From assembly GCF_010389155.1 (NCBI RefSeq), contig NC_057769.1, positions 13,392,735 to 13,456,734 of the forward strand: DNA of 64,000 nucleotides, in the 5' to 3' direction. This DNA is from Erigeron canadensis (lineage: Eukaryota; Streptophyta; Magnoliopsida; Asterales; Asteraceae). Each line of letters starts with the position of its first letter. Positions within the stretch are counted from its first letter, which is position 1. Under the pieces are notes generated by a model. It did no database searches. It was not told the DNA's origin and saw nothing but the letters and a program-made list of their open reading frames with translations. This document shows positions 24,143 through 36,884 of the stretch, in pieces. The position numbers were made by a program, and so were the translations under genes.

Positions 24143-24740
24143 TCTAGCTAGTTCTCACTGATAGGTATAGAAGATATATACAATATCAGAAGTTAATTTG
24201 ATTGTAGGGGTATGATTAGAATAATAACTGCAATTTCTTATTTAATATATCTGTTTTAAGTATTTTGAAATTTTGATATCATCATGTTTCACACCTAATT
24301 TTTAAAATCATGTTCAATTTAGAGTCAGTAGTTGATCTACAAAAAATTTCTATTGGTAAATTTTGTTTTCAACTACAAAATATATCAGCTTAAGTATTAG
24401 GGATTTAGGGTATCAACCAGTTCAACCATTTTTAATAAACTATATGTTTTTTAAAAGTTATTATTTGGATTTTTATTAGATTATATTAAAAAAAAGAAAT
24501 AGATTATAAAAAGGATTTTTATGATTTATTAATATTATGTTTCTTTAGTTATGTATTAACATATTTGACATATATCATATAATTATCTTATTTTTGCCAT
24601 CACAGTCTCACGATTTATGTAACTAAATTACTTTTTATTTACGTTCTCGTACAATGTATGGTTTTAATTTAGTAACGGTTATATATAGGCTGGATTTGAA
24701 AAACTGAGATTCCAAACGAACTTGAAAAGTTGATGTTAAA
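24143..24740. other. 3' flank of the RING-H2 gene
   Basis: AT-rich, no coding signal; presumably 3' UTR then intergenic sequence. Confidence 0.4.
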
Positions 24741-24890
24741 ATAATCGTTATTTGTAAATGGTAGTGGTGGATGACAAAAGATAAACCCAACGACTTATGG
24801 TTCAAAGTTGTTTCGGCAATGCATTATCAAAGAAGATTAGAGTCCTTGTTACCAATTAACCTTTCATTAGGCGGGATATATATATATATG
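24741..24890 (+). mobile_element. LINE reverse-transcriptase fragment, degenerate
   Basis: One frame gives CKW-stop-WWM followed by KPNDLWFKVVSAMHYQRR. This matches the KWWWRF..NxLWxKVIxAIHG stretch downstream of the RT domain in plant L1-type LINEs. Only about 50 codons remain, with a stop. It lies between the RING-H2 gene and its duplicate. Confidence 0.55.
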
Positions 24891-25189
24891 GATTTATATT
24901 ATATATTGAAGACCATATGTAATGTTGAAATGAGTTGTGGGTACATGTTTGAGAAGTGTCAATTAAGTGGGAAACGAAGAAGGTGAAAGTGGCATTGGAA
25001 AGAAGATTGATCAATTAATCGGATGTCTTTGAATAATTAAGGCAAAGCTATATATGATGACAATTTGATTAATTAATCCTAATTCGAATCAAAATATGTA
25101 CATCAAAAAAAAAAAGAGAGAATTAATCAAAAACCATATACGATCGATGTCAACATCACAAGATATTTTGATTGGTGTATACTTCTTAA

Positions 25190-25540
25190 TTTGGTGGCTT
25201 TCTCCTTGCAGTTGCTGTTGGTGTTTTCTTGGAATGGCGGACGCACGTGCAGGAGAGGCGTGCATTTGAAGAAAGATTGCGGCTACCAGTTCAAGCACCA
25301 ACAACAGCAATAGTTAACCCAGTGGCATATGTGGATAAGCAATTATATGTGAAGAGTAGTAGCATTGGCAAGGAGGATCATTGTGTGATATGTCTTGACG
25401 AGTTTGAAGATAAGGTGACAACAGTCGGAGTTGTGCCACGTACAATGTCGCCACCATTCGTTTCATGATCAGCATTGTATCATCGAGTGGTTGTGACAAA
25501 AAACAAGTTGTCCTATTTGTCGAGCTAGAACTACGTGATC
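25190..25540 (+). pseudogene. Decayed tandem duplicate of the RING-H2 gene
   Basis: Retains the hydrophobic segment (FLLAVAVGVF), the linker RLPVQAPTTA and the first half of the RING (HCVICLDEFEDKVTTVGVVP), nearly identical to 23786-24142. It is broken three ways. No ATG remains in frame, with a TAA just upstream. Extra bases after the VVP codons shift the frame before Cys-x-His (end at 25468). A TGA falls inside the second half, whose CPICRA equivalent (TGTCCTATTTGTCGAGCT) is still readable near 25512. Tandem duplication followed by decay is the simplest history. Confidence 0.8.
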
Positions 25541-26046
25541 TGATTGTACATACGAAGACTAGAATTAGAGTACTACTAACAAACTGCAATATCTTATTTA
25601 ATTTTCGTTCTAATTAAGTATTTGTTCTGTTTTTTGTTAACTTTAATTGTATTTGTATAGATCAAGAAAAGATCCATCCTTCCCGATTTTATGTCTCTAC
25701 TAGTGTAATACTGCAATTATAGAAAGCATGGAAATCGAAAACTTATAATTTTTTTGGCAAAACAAGTGCTTGTTTCAAACAATTTGCAGAATAGCTAGTC
25801 AGCCAATAAATTGAGATTGTGGGATTTTTGAGAAATTTGGGCTATATCAAAACCTGAATATATCCGACCTTGCCAAACTGCTCTATTGGCCTCACATACA
25901 ATTGACTTCCTACTGTGTTGTACACGTGGAAGGACCGGGTTAAGGGAAGCCCGGTCTTCGATTACTCACTAAGAAGGTAACGGTTATTAGCTTACACATA
26001 TATAGGCCGGGTTTTCCAAACATGGTCATTAACCTACTTTATGGTA
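25541..26046. other. Intergenic stretch
   Basis: No gene or clear repeat. It contains the short inverted pair GACCGGGTTAAGG/AAGCCCGGTC near 25933. Confidence 0.35.
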
Positions 26047-26280
26047 CGAGTCATATGCCCGCGTAATGCGGCGATGATGGTGGTAGCGGTGGCGGTGGTG
26101 TCGGCAATGGTGACGGTGACGGTAAAAGTAATTGATGTTAAATGAGGCAGTGTAATTATTTTAAGGATTGAAGAATTTATGTTGTATATTATTTAAGAGT
26201 AAAGGAGAGTGATACCTTGGATATATCAATTTATCATCTGAGATTTGGGGGAGGGTTCTCCTTTTATAAGGTATTATAGA
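26047..26280 (-). mobile_element. Short Helitron-like element
   Basis: Read on the minus strand it starts TCTATAATACCTTATAAAAG after an A, a common plant Helitron 5' end. It finishes with the hairpin GCCGC-ATTA-CGCGGGC, then CTCG before T. The canonical 3' end is CTRR, so one base is off. A GGTGGTAGCGGTGGCGGTGG-type minisatellite lies inside. About 234 bp, non-autonomous. Confidence 0.5.
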
Positions 26281-26353
26281 TAAGTTGTATGTCAAACACA
26301 TCGTAAGTCGAACACATCGATCCCCAATTAAGTATATAATTACAACGAACTAA

Positions 26354-27649
26354 CTACTACAAAAAGGGGCTTTTTACACAGTTAAAAATAGCTTTTTTCC
26401 ACAGTTTTACTTCTGTGTAAAAGAGTTATGTAACTGATTGTACCCATTTTTACACAGTTTTTCACCCGTGTAAGAAAGTAGACTCCTTTACACAGTTTTG
26501 TTGACAAGGTGTAAGTAAACACCATTCTAAAATTAAAAAAAAAAAATTTCCTAGCCATTTTTCATATTTATAAATATCAATACATTAATTCATGAAAATA
26601 AAATTAATACAAATAATTACATATAATAAATTTAATATAACAACCTAATAATAATTATCAAGTGATCAATAAACAACACTTTATAAAATAAAATCATATC
26701 CTATATAATCATTTTACGAATGATCAAACTAATTCACCTATTTACAAAACCAATAGCTATTATCACCAATAAAAACCATGTAATCTATCTTGGAAGTTGA
26801 TAAATCTCTTTTGTTTCTTGAAGTCTTTACCAGCCATCTACACAAAATAAAAATAAAAATAGTAAGTAACAAATTTCAATATTAATACTACAATATATCA
26901 CAAAAAAACTAAAAGAAATAAAATTTTCTTACCTCACATTTTGCAATTGAAAGAATGGATGTGTCGTCAAAGTTCTTGTTCTATCAACAATTTCCTTATC
27001 TTGAAGCTCAACTAAATGAACATGTTGGATCTACAAATCTTCTTATTGAATCACTTAACATTATCAAGTTAGATTTATAAATATAAAAATTAATAGATGA
27101 AAAAATGAAAAACGAAATAATATAGGAATACAAAATTACAAATACAAGTTAGATCTATATACATATATAGTTAAAAAAGATGAAAAATGAAAAAGAAAAA
27201 AAAACTCATATGAATGTGAAAGTACTAGATCTAGATCTAATTGGAAAGATGGAGGAAATTACTTTTGAGGGTAGTTTCTTTTGAAAAAGATAAGAATCTT
27301 ATATGAAGACACAATTGGAAAAACATGGGAAATTATTTAGGAGGGTAGAGTGTAAAAGCTTTGACAATAAAGAACCAAGAATGTGAAACTAAAAAAAAAT
27401 AAGAGCAGCTGGGATTTTAAGAGTCTAAAAACTTTTGTCATTTGCAATATTACACGGTTTTATGGTGAGCTGTGTAAATAAGTATACTTTTTTATACTGT
27501 TGTTTTACTCAACTGTGTTAAATTTTCCGTATCCACTTTTTTACACAGTTTTTTGAGACAACCGTGTCAAAAATTCCGTGTTTCTTTATTTTACACAGTT
27601 ATTGCAAACTGTGTAAAATAAACATAGACTAATACCATTTTTTTAGTAG
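26354..27649. mobile_element. CACTA-like non-autonomous element with CTACTAC ends, TSD TAA
   Basis: Ends CTACTACAAAAA and TTTTTTTAGTAG, inverted, flanked by TAA at 26351-26353 and 27650-27652. Both arms carry TTTACACAGTT/AACTGTGTAAA words in both orientations (26375-26510 and 27455-27625), as in CACTA subterminal arrays. No transposase recognised. A PIF/Harbinger origin is possible because of the TAA duplication, but the subterminal words favour CACTA. Confidence 0.65.
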
Positions 27650-27652
27650 TAA

Positions 27653-29057
27653 ACTAAGTCCCAACTCTTCGATCCTCACTTTGTCACTCATCCTAAATAC
27701 TTGATCCATTTAGGATCCTCAAACTAAACAACTAAACATACCATGAGCAACTTAAGCAATAATTAATTTCTCAGGTTCAACAATATTCAAAATCGTTATA
27801 ACCACATAGAATAGTAGCTCCTGAAGGGCTAAGTAATAGGCTTGGGTGGTTGCCATCAATCTTAAAATTTTTCGTATCAATTTTTAAATTTTATCTTCTT
27901 TTGGTTTTTTCTTTTCCTACCGATTTTTTAATTTTATTTCCTTTTGAATTATTTTGTTACTCCTAGTAGAAGTATTTCAACTGCTATCTTATACCGCCCT
28001 CGGTGGCGGTTCCACAATATGTCAAGGGGGTCATTGAACCATGAAAAAAAAATATTAAAAAGAAATGTCTATAAATTATTTTGAAGACTCCGCTTAAGAA
28101 AGTGACATGAACCTCCTTGCATTTTGAAACACAATAAGGGCAACGCTTTTAACTAAAATTAATAGTACTTGGACTCAAATAAACGGATAAACCCAACCCA
28201 AAATGAAGTACTGTGCGTAAATAATTCTGTTCTGTTGTTCTTTTTAATTAGTGCTACCAATATTTGTCATATATATATTTCTGAATTTGACTAATAATAA
28301 CACTAAGTGAAACTTAATTATGTTAGTATTGGAAAATGGATCAATTATGAACTATGAATGTGTTATGAATTCTCATAGAAAAGAATGACTTTTAAATTTT
28401 AATTGTGTATTTTTTTATTTTTTATTTGGTACAATGTTATAGTTTTCAATAAAAAAAAAAAAATAAGATTGTAGTTTTTCAACCAATACTTTTTAGGAAT
28501 AAAAGTTAGGACGATACTGATTTCAACAAATTGTGTGACTTTTAAATTATCCAAAACCAATTTTGTTTTTCATATTTGTCCCACTATAACCAAGTTACAT
28601 CAAAAGAATGTACATTAGTAAGCCCACTAACGACACATGCATGGATGGGCCAAATCTAGTTAAAATTTCAGCACACTCTAGTTTGCTCGAGTTCTTGAGG
28701 AGAACTAATAATCAGTGACCGATTTTAATTCATGTGGTGAAGCATTCGTGGTTGGGACAAGAAGCAATTTTTTTTTTAATGGTAAAAAAATGGTAATTCT
28801 TTATCGGTTGATTAATGGTGGGTTGAGAATGTTATGAATTTATAATGGTTGAAAAGTGGTCGAGTGGCCACTCTAAATAGTCTAATAAAGAAGCTTTTTT
28901 TCTTTTTTGCCTATGGAGTAGTGATCCAAATGTGTAACTATATGAGTTGATTGTATCATAGTAAAAGTACTTCATACAAATACACATGAAAGAATAAATA
29001 TAAGTACCCCATACATACACATACACATACACATAATTTATGTATCTCTAAAAATCC
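27653..29057. other. Intergenic region downstream of the GDSL gene
   Basis: No supported gene. AT-rich with homopolymer runs; 28008-28045 (GGTGGCGGTTCCAC) is GC-rich but too short to assign. Confidence 0.35.
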
Positions 29058-32000
29058 TTAAAAAAGACTGGTCATAATGGAACTTAAAGCCTCATCCGCA
29101 AGGATCTTATACATTCTGTCCGTAGGATGAACTGCATCCCAGAATAAGTATCTCTCATGGTCAACACATGTGGTCAAGCCTTTACAAGTAAGACCATACT
29201 CATAAGTTCCTGTTCCACAACACCCCTTTGAAGTCTCTACAAATCCTGTAACATCGCATATTTGTAAACTAATTAATTACTCTGGGTGAATTTGAACAAC
29301 AAGATGAAATGTAGTTGTAATAAACTACTAACCATATTTTTTAGGATTTTGCATTGCCCTTTGAATGAGACCATAAGCGTCGACGTAAACAGATTTCATT
29401 CCTAACGACGTTTTTAACGTAGCAAGTGCTTTTTGGATCTTGAGATTGAATGAAAGAGCCACATTGTTGTATTCATTGTCACATTTAGTTGTACCCTTCA
29501 ATGTTTTGACCAAAGGCATACATCCAAAAGGAACAACTCCAACCACTACCAATCTTCTTGCGCCAAGAGAGTGCATTTTCTACAAACATATACTGCTTAT
29601 TTCAAATTTAGCACGAAATATTATTTTAAGGTCCTGAATTCGAATCCTAGAAAAAATGGTTTTTTTTATATTTATTAAGTTTCCTCCTGAATTAGTATAT
29701 TGAAATTATTGCCTAGTGGAGATATGATCGGGTGGCGCCCTGGTGGCACGATGATACTCCAGTGGTCCGTCAGTAATCCAAATTTGCAAAAGTAACTAAG
29801 ATTAATTAACTTACCTTGACATAACCATGAAGAAGTGAGATCAAGTAATCTCCATATTGATCGACGTTGTATTTGGCACTTCGTGTTGGCTCGACGTAAT
29901 AATTTTGTAAGAAATCGTTTGTTCCCATGCTCAATACCAACACGGAGTTCTGAATAGATTCTTGAGCTCTTCTTGCTCCTATCTTTAGACTAAGGTTTCT
30001 CTTGTAATGCGCAAAATACTTGATTTGGTGTGATAATGTCAACACATTCTTGACATCAATAAAAAGAGACATTATTAGTTAAGATTTTGTAGTCATAGTC
30101 ATTTGATCATCATTAATGTATGGTAACATAATAATTACTTGGTTATAATTACATGGTACGAAGCATACCGAAATTTGGGCAGTTAAGTTATCATAGCCGG
30201 AGCCACTCGAAGCAAAACTAACACCATGAGAAAGATCGAATGTCTTTGTAGATGATCCTGGCTCGAGATATGGTCGAATTTCTTTCGTATAGCCCAATGC
30301 CTCGGCTATTTAGAAAAAGAAACAGAGATAAAGACCAAAAATTAACATGATGATATCAATAAATTTCATTTTTTTACATTTTTTTTTTTTTTTTTTTTTT
30401 TTAGAATATCCGAGTTTCTTTTTAAATCGGAGTTGAATATATTATAATCAAAACCGTAAGCCTAAGTTCATCTTTAAAAAATGGAAAATGCTAAACAAAG
30501 CCTTTAGGGTTTCACTTAACGTACATAAAAAGATTGTACATTTCCATATTAAAAGTCCACCCTCTGAATTTTAAAGTAAGTATACAACTAATTAATGCCC
30601 CTTAACGAAAGCTCTTAGAGTTTCGTTCAGCAAAACCCAAAATTAAAATATATCTATCTATTTCTCTAAAATGATCCCAAATTTAATTGTCATATGTTAA
30701 TAGTGAAATATCCCAAAAATTAACTTTGATCAATAATAAGTTAGTTGATCAGTCATAAAAGTCAATAATTATTCATTATACTCCCTGACACCTAATAACA
30801 TGGCTACATTTAATAACACTTCCATAAATTTTAATATTATACATGGAGTAATCAAAGTGATGGATACGTCTGAAAGAAAATGGATAATTTGTTGCCCAAA
30901 TTTGGCAGTACAACTATTATAAGTGTATTCTATACAATACAAACATCACCGAAAGTCCCACAACAAATGTGGGTAGTTCCATTTTCAATAAAATGTGTAA
31001 ATATATGTAGATATATATATAAAAATAAGGGTTTTACTAAGGGCTTTCGTTTAGGTGCATTATTTAGTTGTACACTTACCATAAAATTTAGGAAGTGGGC
31101 TTTTAATATGAAAATATACAATTTTTTTATGCACATTAAGTGAAGCCCGAAGGGTTTTGTTTAGCATTTTTCTAAAAATAAAATGGTATTATAAATTACT
31201 AGCATGTATAAATGTATATAGTATATGACCGATTACTTCGTGGTCGTCAACTTATAACAATACCTAATTTCTTAAAAGGCGGGGTGTGAAAGATATTGTG
31301 AAATATTAAGATGTAGACAGTTATGTTTTTACCCGAATGTGAAAAAAATGTTTCCAGAAAGATCCCGACAAGTCTATGACAAATAGTGTGGTTGATAATC
31401 ATTTTGCTTGCGAGACATTCTCTTCATATGGTTGAACATGAGTTTTCATTATATGTAATGAAGTTTAGTTGAAAGGCACTAAGGTAATGATTGAAATTGG
31501 AAATGGTCGTGTAAAATTAAAGTGATGATATGTTTGTAAGATGTGTAGGTTAATTAGAAGAAAATTACGAGATGTTTGAAAGTGAAGTGATTATATATTC
31601 GTGGATTAAGTGAAAGATATTATATTATTATTATCTTAAGAAACTTTTGAAATGTTTATTACGAAATTATATTAAATGTATAATAAAGGAGTATAATTGA
31701 AGTGTTTGAGGCGTACCGATCGAGCCAAAGGTAATATATTATATATATTAAGGAGGATGATAAATTGATACTAATGTCTTAAACACTAAGTAGCATGAAA
31801 ATTAAACAAAATTCACCTATGTAATCAGTGGCAAGTCTGCCATTACTAAACCTCCCGGTAGGACAACCATCGAAGAAATCCACTCCGTAAGGCGAAAAGT
31901 TACTCTTGTCGTCGGTTTTAAGACCATTGTTATTCCCAGGATCGACACTCGAATCACCGAACACAAACACACCAGTTACATTATTCATGGTTACAATCTG

Positions 32001-32090
32001 TCTTATGTGAGCAATATCAATGGCTTTAGCTGGTCCAATTCTTATTATTGCAAGAAACAGAAAAACAAACATGCTCACTAGACTGCCCAT
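29058..32090 (-). CDS. GDSL esterase/lipase, five exons
   Basis: Exons (minus): 32090-31817, 30305-30169, 30048-29815, 29579-29333, 29245-29058. All borders are GT-AG and the frame is continuous for 359 residues. Residues 1-23 look like a signal peptide, so the enzyme is probably secreted. GDSL-family blocks are present: FVFGDSSVDPGNNN with nucleophile Ser47; GVSFASSGSGYD (block II Gly); SMGTNDFLQNY (block III Asn); and DAVHP with Asp334 and His337 near the C-terminus. Length and the five-exon structure are typical of plant GDSL hydrolases acting on ester bonds of lipids or wall components; the substrate cannot be inferred. Intron 1 (1.5 kb) carries a foldback element and intron 3 a possible SINE. 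No damage seen. A minus-strand TATA lies about 95 bases upstream of the ATG. Confidence 0.92.
29600..29790 (+). mobile_element. Possible tRNA-related SINE remnant in GDSL intron 3
   Basis: CCTGAATTCGAATCCTAG near 29631 resembles a Pol III B box (GGTTCGAnTCC), followed by a T run and the block GTGGCGCCCTGGTGGC. The ends are not defined. Confidence 0.3.
30484..31171. mobile_element. Foldback/MULE-like element in GDSL intron 1
   Basis: Two inverted arms of about 170 bp start AAAATGCTAAACAAA (30484 onward) and end TTTGTTTAGCATTTT (to 31171). Both contain AAAGnCCAC, TGTACAACTAA and AACGAAAGC words. The middle is AT-rich and non-coding. No clean target duplication. Confidence 0.6.
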
Positions 32091-32178
32091 AATTTTTTTG
32101 TATATGTTTTAAAATATTTGGAGACTACTTTTTGATTCTTTAGACTGACTTGACAAAAAATGAATTAGGGACTTTATG

Positions 32179-32193
32179 CAATATATATAGTCT
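32179..32193 (-). promoter_or_regulatory. Putative TATA box of the GDSL gene
   Basis: On the minus strand GACTATATATATTG, about 95 bases upstream of the start codon at 32090. Confidence 0.5.
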
Positions 32194-33548
32194 ATCAACG
32201 ATATGGGAATTAAATGATTTATGTTTAGAATGATTAAATTCGATTTTTTTTATCAAATATTATGACTTCGGGTATTGAACATTTAATAGCTTGTTGTACA
32301 ATTCGTCTAACAGAGTGTTTCCATCCACCTACTCATATTGTAATTGCGGAAAATAATGGCACGCAACCGTTAGCGTTGGTATTTTGTGTATATATAGAGC
32401 AAAATAAAACAACACGTTTTAGTAGGACCTTTATCAAATGATATAAGTTTCTATATAATAGACTTTTTACAAAGCAAATTAATTACCAAAATGGTACGTC
32501 CAACAATGAAATGACGAATGACTGGCCATCCGGGCCATCTAATGGTGAAAGACATCCATACGTTTAGCAGCTAAAGCCCACAAAATCCCATATAGTTTCC
32601 GTAAAAAATTCAGACCCATTGTGGTAAATTAATTCTCTGAACTCGAAACCTGTGGATTAAATCATTTGTTAATTTCTATATGCCAATTTATTAAAACTAA
32701 TTAGCAACTTAAAAATTCAAAAAAATCTCTCAAGCACTTCAAATTATACAAGATTGAGTATTACCAACAATGAGCTTAGGGAATGGATGGTACGTTTTTT
32801 GTAGCACCAAATTTTTATGACGTTATTTATCATATATATAAAACAACTATATATTTTACATTCATATGAAGGGTTGGGTATTGTAAAACAAGTATTAAAG
32901 TAAAACAAATAATACAAGATCTTGACCCTTAGATCATGGTTAAATTGATCCACGAAGATTCACGAAGCAATTGATGTACGATGATTTTCATGATACACGG
33001 TAATATCACTAAAGAAAAACATATTGTTTTATTTGTTTTACTTTAATAGTTGTTTTATTTTACCTAAAACCTTAACATGAATTGTAACTAAGAATGGCCA
33101 AGTTCTCCTAGCTTTCCAATACAAATTAAACCTAAATATATACTTTGATTTGTTTTTGACAGTGTTACAATATGATACCATTATTATGGTTTCAATTCGG
33201 TAATGATAGTAAAAGAGATGATGGGTAAGTAAATTTAATTGATAGATATTCACAGTTCATTATCGATAATCGATCAAACACCGAATCTCATGATGTGTGA
33301 CGCTAGTCCGTTTCATATATACATCACTACCAGTGCTCTTCACGTATGGTTGTGTGAGCATTTATGAGTTTCCTCTACCCTCATTTATAGCGGCAGCTTC
33401 TACTCTTTCTATATCTATGGTTTTTAATTTATTTAGTCAATGTTAATTATTTACAACTACTAACTATATTGTTTGCAACAACACTATTATATTGTATGTA
33501 ACAACACTATTCCATGACTCTATTAACATGGGGGAACTAAGGGCAACA
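32194..33548. other. Upstream intergenic region with a foldback at about 32877-33065
   Basis: No gene. TAAAACAAGTATTAAAGTA (from about 32884) is inverted at 33038-33056 as TACTTTAATAGTTGTTTTA, forming a MITE-like hairpin of about 190 bp. Confidence 0.5.
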
Positions 33549-33556
33549 CTCATAAC

Positions 33557-34201
33557 TAGGTGTTCACGGTTTGATTTTTACCCGATTAAACTGTAAACCA
33601 AACCGTTTAAAAAACAAAAAAAAAAACAAACCGTTTTTGAATTTGGTTTTGGGTTTGGTCTATAACCGAAACCGAATTATATATTCGGATTTTGGTTTGG
33701 TTATGGGTAAAGGATAATGAATTTGGTTAAACCGAAAAAACCGAATAACTTATATTACTATTATGTATTATTAAAAATATTTAATTCGTATCTTTATTTT
33801 ATGGACAATTATTAATGTATTTTTTATTTTATATGTCTATTTGTTTATCATATTAACTTTTTTATGAAATTAGATAAATTCAATTTTGATGAATAATTTT
33901 TAATAATGATGACAAACTAGAGTTTAGTTATTTCACTTATATTATTTGTTTATCCATATGGTTTAAATTTACTACTTTGGTGAAAATTGAAATTATGAAC
34001 CTATTTTGATTAATCACAACTTAGACAAAAAGAAATGGTAAATTTGTGTTTTTCATATTTGGTTTTTTCAGTTTCAAACCAAAACCGAACCAAATTCTTA
34101 TTTGGTTTTCGGTTTTGGTTTTGAAAAATAAAAATAAAAAAACCGAAAAACCCGAATCAAATAGACCAAATAACCAAAAACCGAACCAATAAACACCCCT
34201 A
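33557..34201. mobile_element. Non-autonomous hAT element, 8-bp TSD
   Basis: TIRs TAGGTGTTCACGG and TAAACACCCCTA; duplication CTCATAAC at 33549-33556 and 34202-34209. Subterminal CCGAAACCGAA/TTCGGTTTTGG words. No transposase. Confidence 0.85.
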
Positions 34202-34209
34202 CTCATAAC

Positions 34210-34872
34210 TTATCAATCCTTTCATCTTTCACCACTAAACCAATAGCTTATTGAACAGTTAAAGTTATATGTATTACCTATTATCTTTTTTTTTTTGTTT
34301 ATTCGGCTCCTATGTAAAATATTCTATGTTCATATAAGCGTATCCCACTAAGTATAATCATTCATGTATTAAGACTAATCTAGAGACATACAACGATTAT
34401 TAGAATGTTGAAGTTAATTTGTTACAAAATATCATGTAACATTAAGTAAGGTGTTATACATCAGTTTTGATCATCTTTATTTTTAACCCCTTATAAAGAT
34501 AACTGGATTAAGAAATTAAGCATATATTTTTTTTCCAAAAAACTCCTTTCAGCCTATTTATGGTTCTTAAAATGCTCTCGCACACACTACAACATTAAAA
34601 TACCATATTTACCCTTATAACAAATTGTTACCCCTAATTCGAAATGACAGCCAAATAAAATCACAACTTTGTTGTCGTGAAATCACAATTTGTAACTAAT
34701 GTATTCATCCAAAAAGGTGATTACAAAATTCCACCACAACGCACGAGTATTATGCTCGTTTTAATAAAAACAAATTGAGATTAAGCGTAATGTCAACTTT
34801 TTAAGTATGATTTTGTGTACAGATGTTTAGATATGACAGTATGTTTTGTATGAAATTATTCAAGAGTATCCT
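34210..34872. other. Intergenic AT-rich stretch
   Basis: No gene or definable repeat seen. Confidence 0.35.
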
Positions 34873-34880
34873 ATATAATA

Positions 34881-35067
34881 AGGGAAAAGTAAAGGTGTGA
34901 GACAACACTACCCAACTTGGGTGAAATCTCTCACATTCTAATTTTTTAATCTATAATATATAATACATAAATAATGGGCCCCATGATATTTCCCATATTA
35001 AAAAATTAGCATGTGAGAGGTATTTCACCCAACTTAAGTGCCTAACAGCACCACCTTCACTTCCCCT
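34881..35067. mobile_element. MITE, copy 1 of a four-member family
   Basis: TIRs AGGGAAAAGTAAAGGTG and CACCTTCACTTCCCCT; 8-bp duplication ATATAATA at 34873-34880 and 35068-35075. The interior has an inverted pair built on CCCAACTTGGGTGAAAT and ATTTCACCCAACTTAAG plus GGGCCCCATGATATT. Related copies are at 52865, 56221 and 62789. The TSD length suggests a hAT-type driver. Confidence 0.75.
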
Positions 35068-35075
35068 ATATAATA

Positions 35076-36240
35076 ATGATAATAAAATATATAATGCTCG
35101 TTCTGTTGCTAAGGTTATACATAAATCTACAACTTTGGCTTATTCGCTTTAAAAATTTCAAACGATCAACTAATGAAATCTTCCACATATTCCTTATAAA
35201 AATGACTTGTTGGGGGAAAGGTCATCGCATTATTTTGGAATTTTGCAGGACATGCCACAATATATTATAAGATGATAACATTATTGATGAAAACTGGGTG
35301 GCAGAGGGGTTGCATTGAAGAAGGTAAGAATGCCATAAATTTGGTTTAGCTTACACATGTGAGGTTGTCGTCAGCGTCTACCTGTCGTGTTTGAAATATT
35401 TGCATGATTTATAAATTCATGGAAATGAATTTTATATATGTATTATTAATTAAAAAAATTACAAGCATGCAATAATCCCTTGGTCATCTTTTTTCACATC
35501 TTGTTCTTTGGCTACGGAGTTTTGGTACAGAATTTGGGTACAAAATTCCTCCTATCTTTGTTTTCTCAGTGACAGATTTACTGGAACTACACAAGTTTGT
35601 TACAATCAGCCCTATTGCTACACGTAGGTTGTTCAAGATGTACAATATTTGGGATATCTATGGATTAGGATTTAGGCATAGGGCAACGAGATTGTTGGAA
35701 TTTGTTAGTAGATGCCTAGATGATTAATTAGTTAATTACTTATACAAATTGATTGATAAAGAAACACCACATTCCATTTTCCTAAATTCCTCATTTTCTT
35801 AACATTTCTACAAAGTGTGGTGCTAACACATGACAATTATCTAAAAGGGTGTGCAAGACAACGTACCAAATAATGCAAGCTTATTCAAAGTGCAATAGAT
35901 GATTGGAAAGTAGCATATTTTGTAGAACTGTTGGTACAAAATAGATAATCAGAACATCAAACATGGTGTACTAAAGTCTACATAAAATCTAAAAGAAGAT
36001 GAAGAAGCCGCATCTAGGGCATAAATTACGTACCGTTCATAGTACTCGTTCTACTTCAGCTGAATCATTATTGTTTCTGCATATGATAATTCGAAACCAT
36101 TTACAAGAATACATCAAAGGGTCATTTGGGGTTATGCATCATCTCTAACGAGTGAAATGAATTAAGCCAAAAGATTAAACCAAAAATGCAACGAGTGATG
36201 TATCAGTAAAATGGATTGATAGTTATTCAATATGTGTTCA
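35076..36240. other. Intergenic region between MITE and LINE
   Basis: No recognisable gene. Weak open stretches (e.g. 35580-35725) have no known motif and no start/stop logic. Confidence 0.3.
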
Positions 36241-36542
36241 TTTGCATAGAACCTTTAAAATCTCTTTATTAATAAATATTGGATTATTATGTTAAACATA
36301 TCCTATCGTATTCAACATGATTGGAATGTGTGCAAAAAGCAAGATACACTATGGGTTAAGTGGATTTGTACTGAGAGATTAAGAGGGAATTCCTTATGGA
36401 ATGCTAAGGATAATATGCAATATTCCTGGAGTTGGAGAGGGATACTAAGGCAAAGGGATATGATGAGGCAACACTGCATTGGTAAAATTGGGAATGGGGA
36501 CTGGGGAGATAACTTATTTACTGCATGATTCGTGGTGCCCAA

Positions 36543-36884
36543 TGTTGGCCCCATCCAGATCATCTCGGGCTCGAATCAAACATTTCTAATGAACAAAACT
36601 TACACACACTAACTCACACTTTGTATATAATGAATTTTTGTTATGTTTTACAATGCATAGACACTTATATATATAGACATATTTCCTAACCATTGTGACT
36701 CTTCATGAAAGGTCACAACCTTCCATACATAACTTCTATTGTGGCTTTTCCTAAAAGTCACACCCTTCCATTAATCTTGACACGTTAGACCCCTTAACTT
36801 ATAAACTTTACATACACAACTATAAATACACAAACTAATTATACAACGACCCGTTAACATGGATTAATGAATTAATATTCAACA
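36543..36884 (-). repeat. 3' LTR of the short LTR element
   Basis: 342 bp, TG...CA on the minus strand, next to the polypurine tract at 36885-36898. More complete than the other LTR. Confidence 0.8.
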
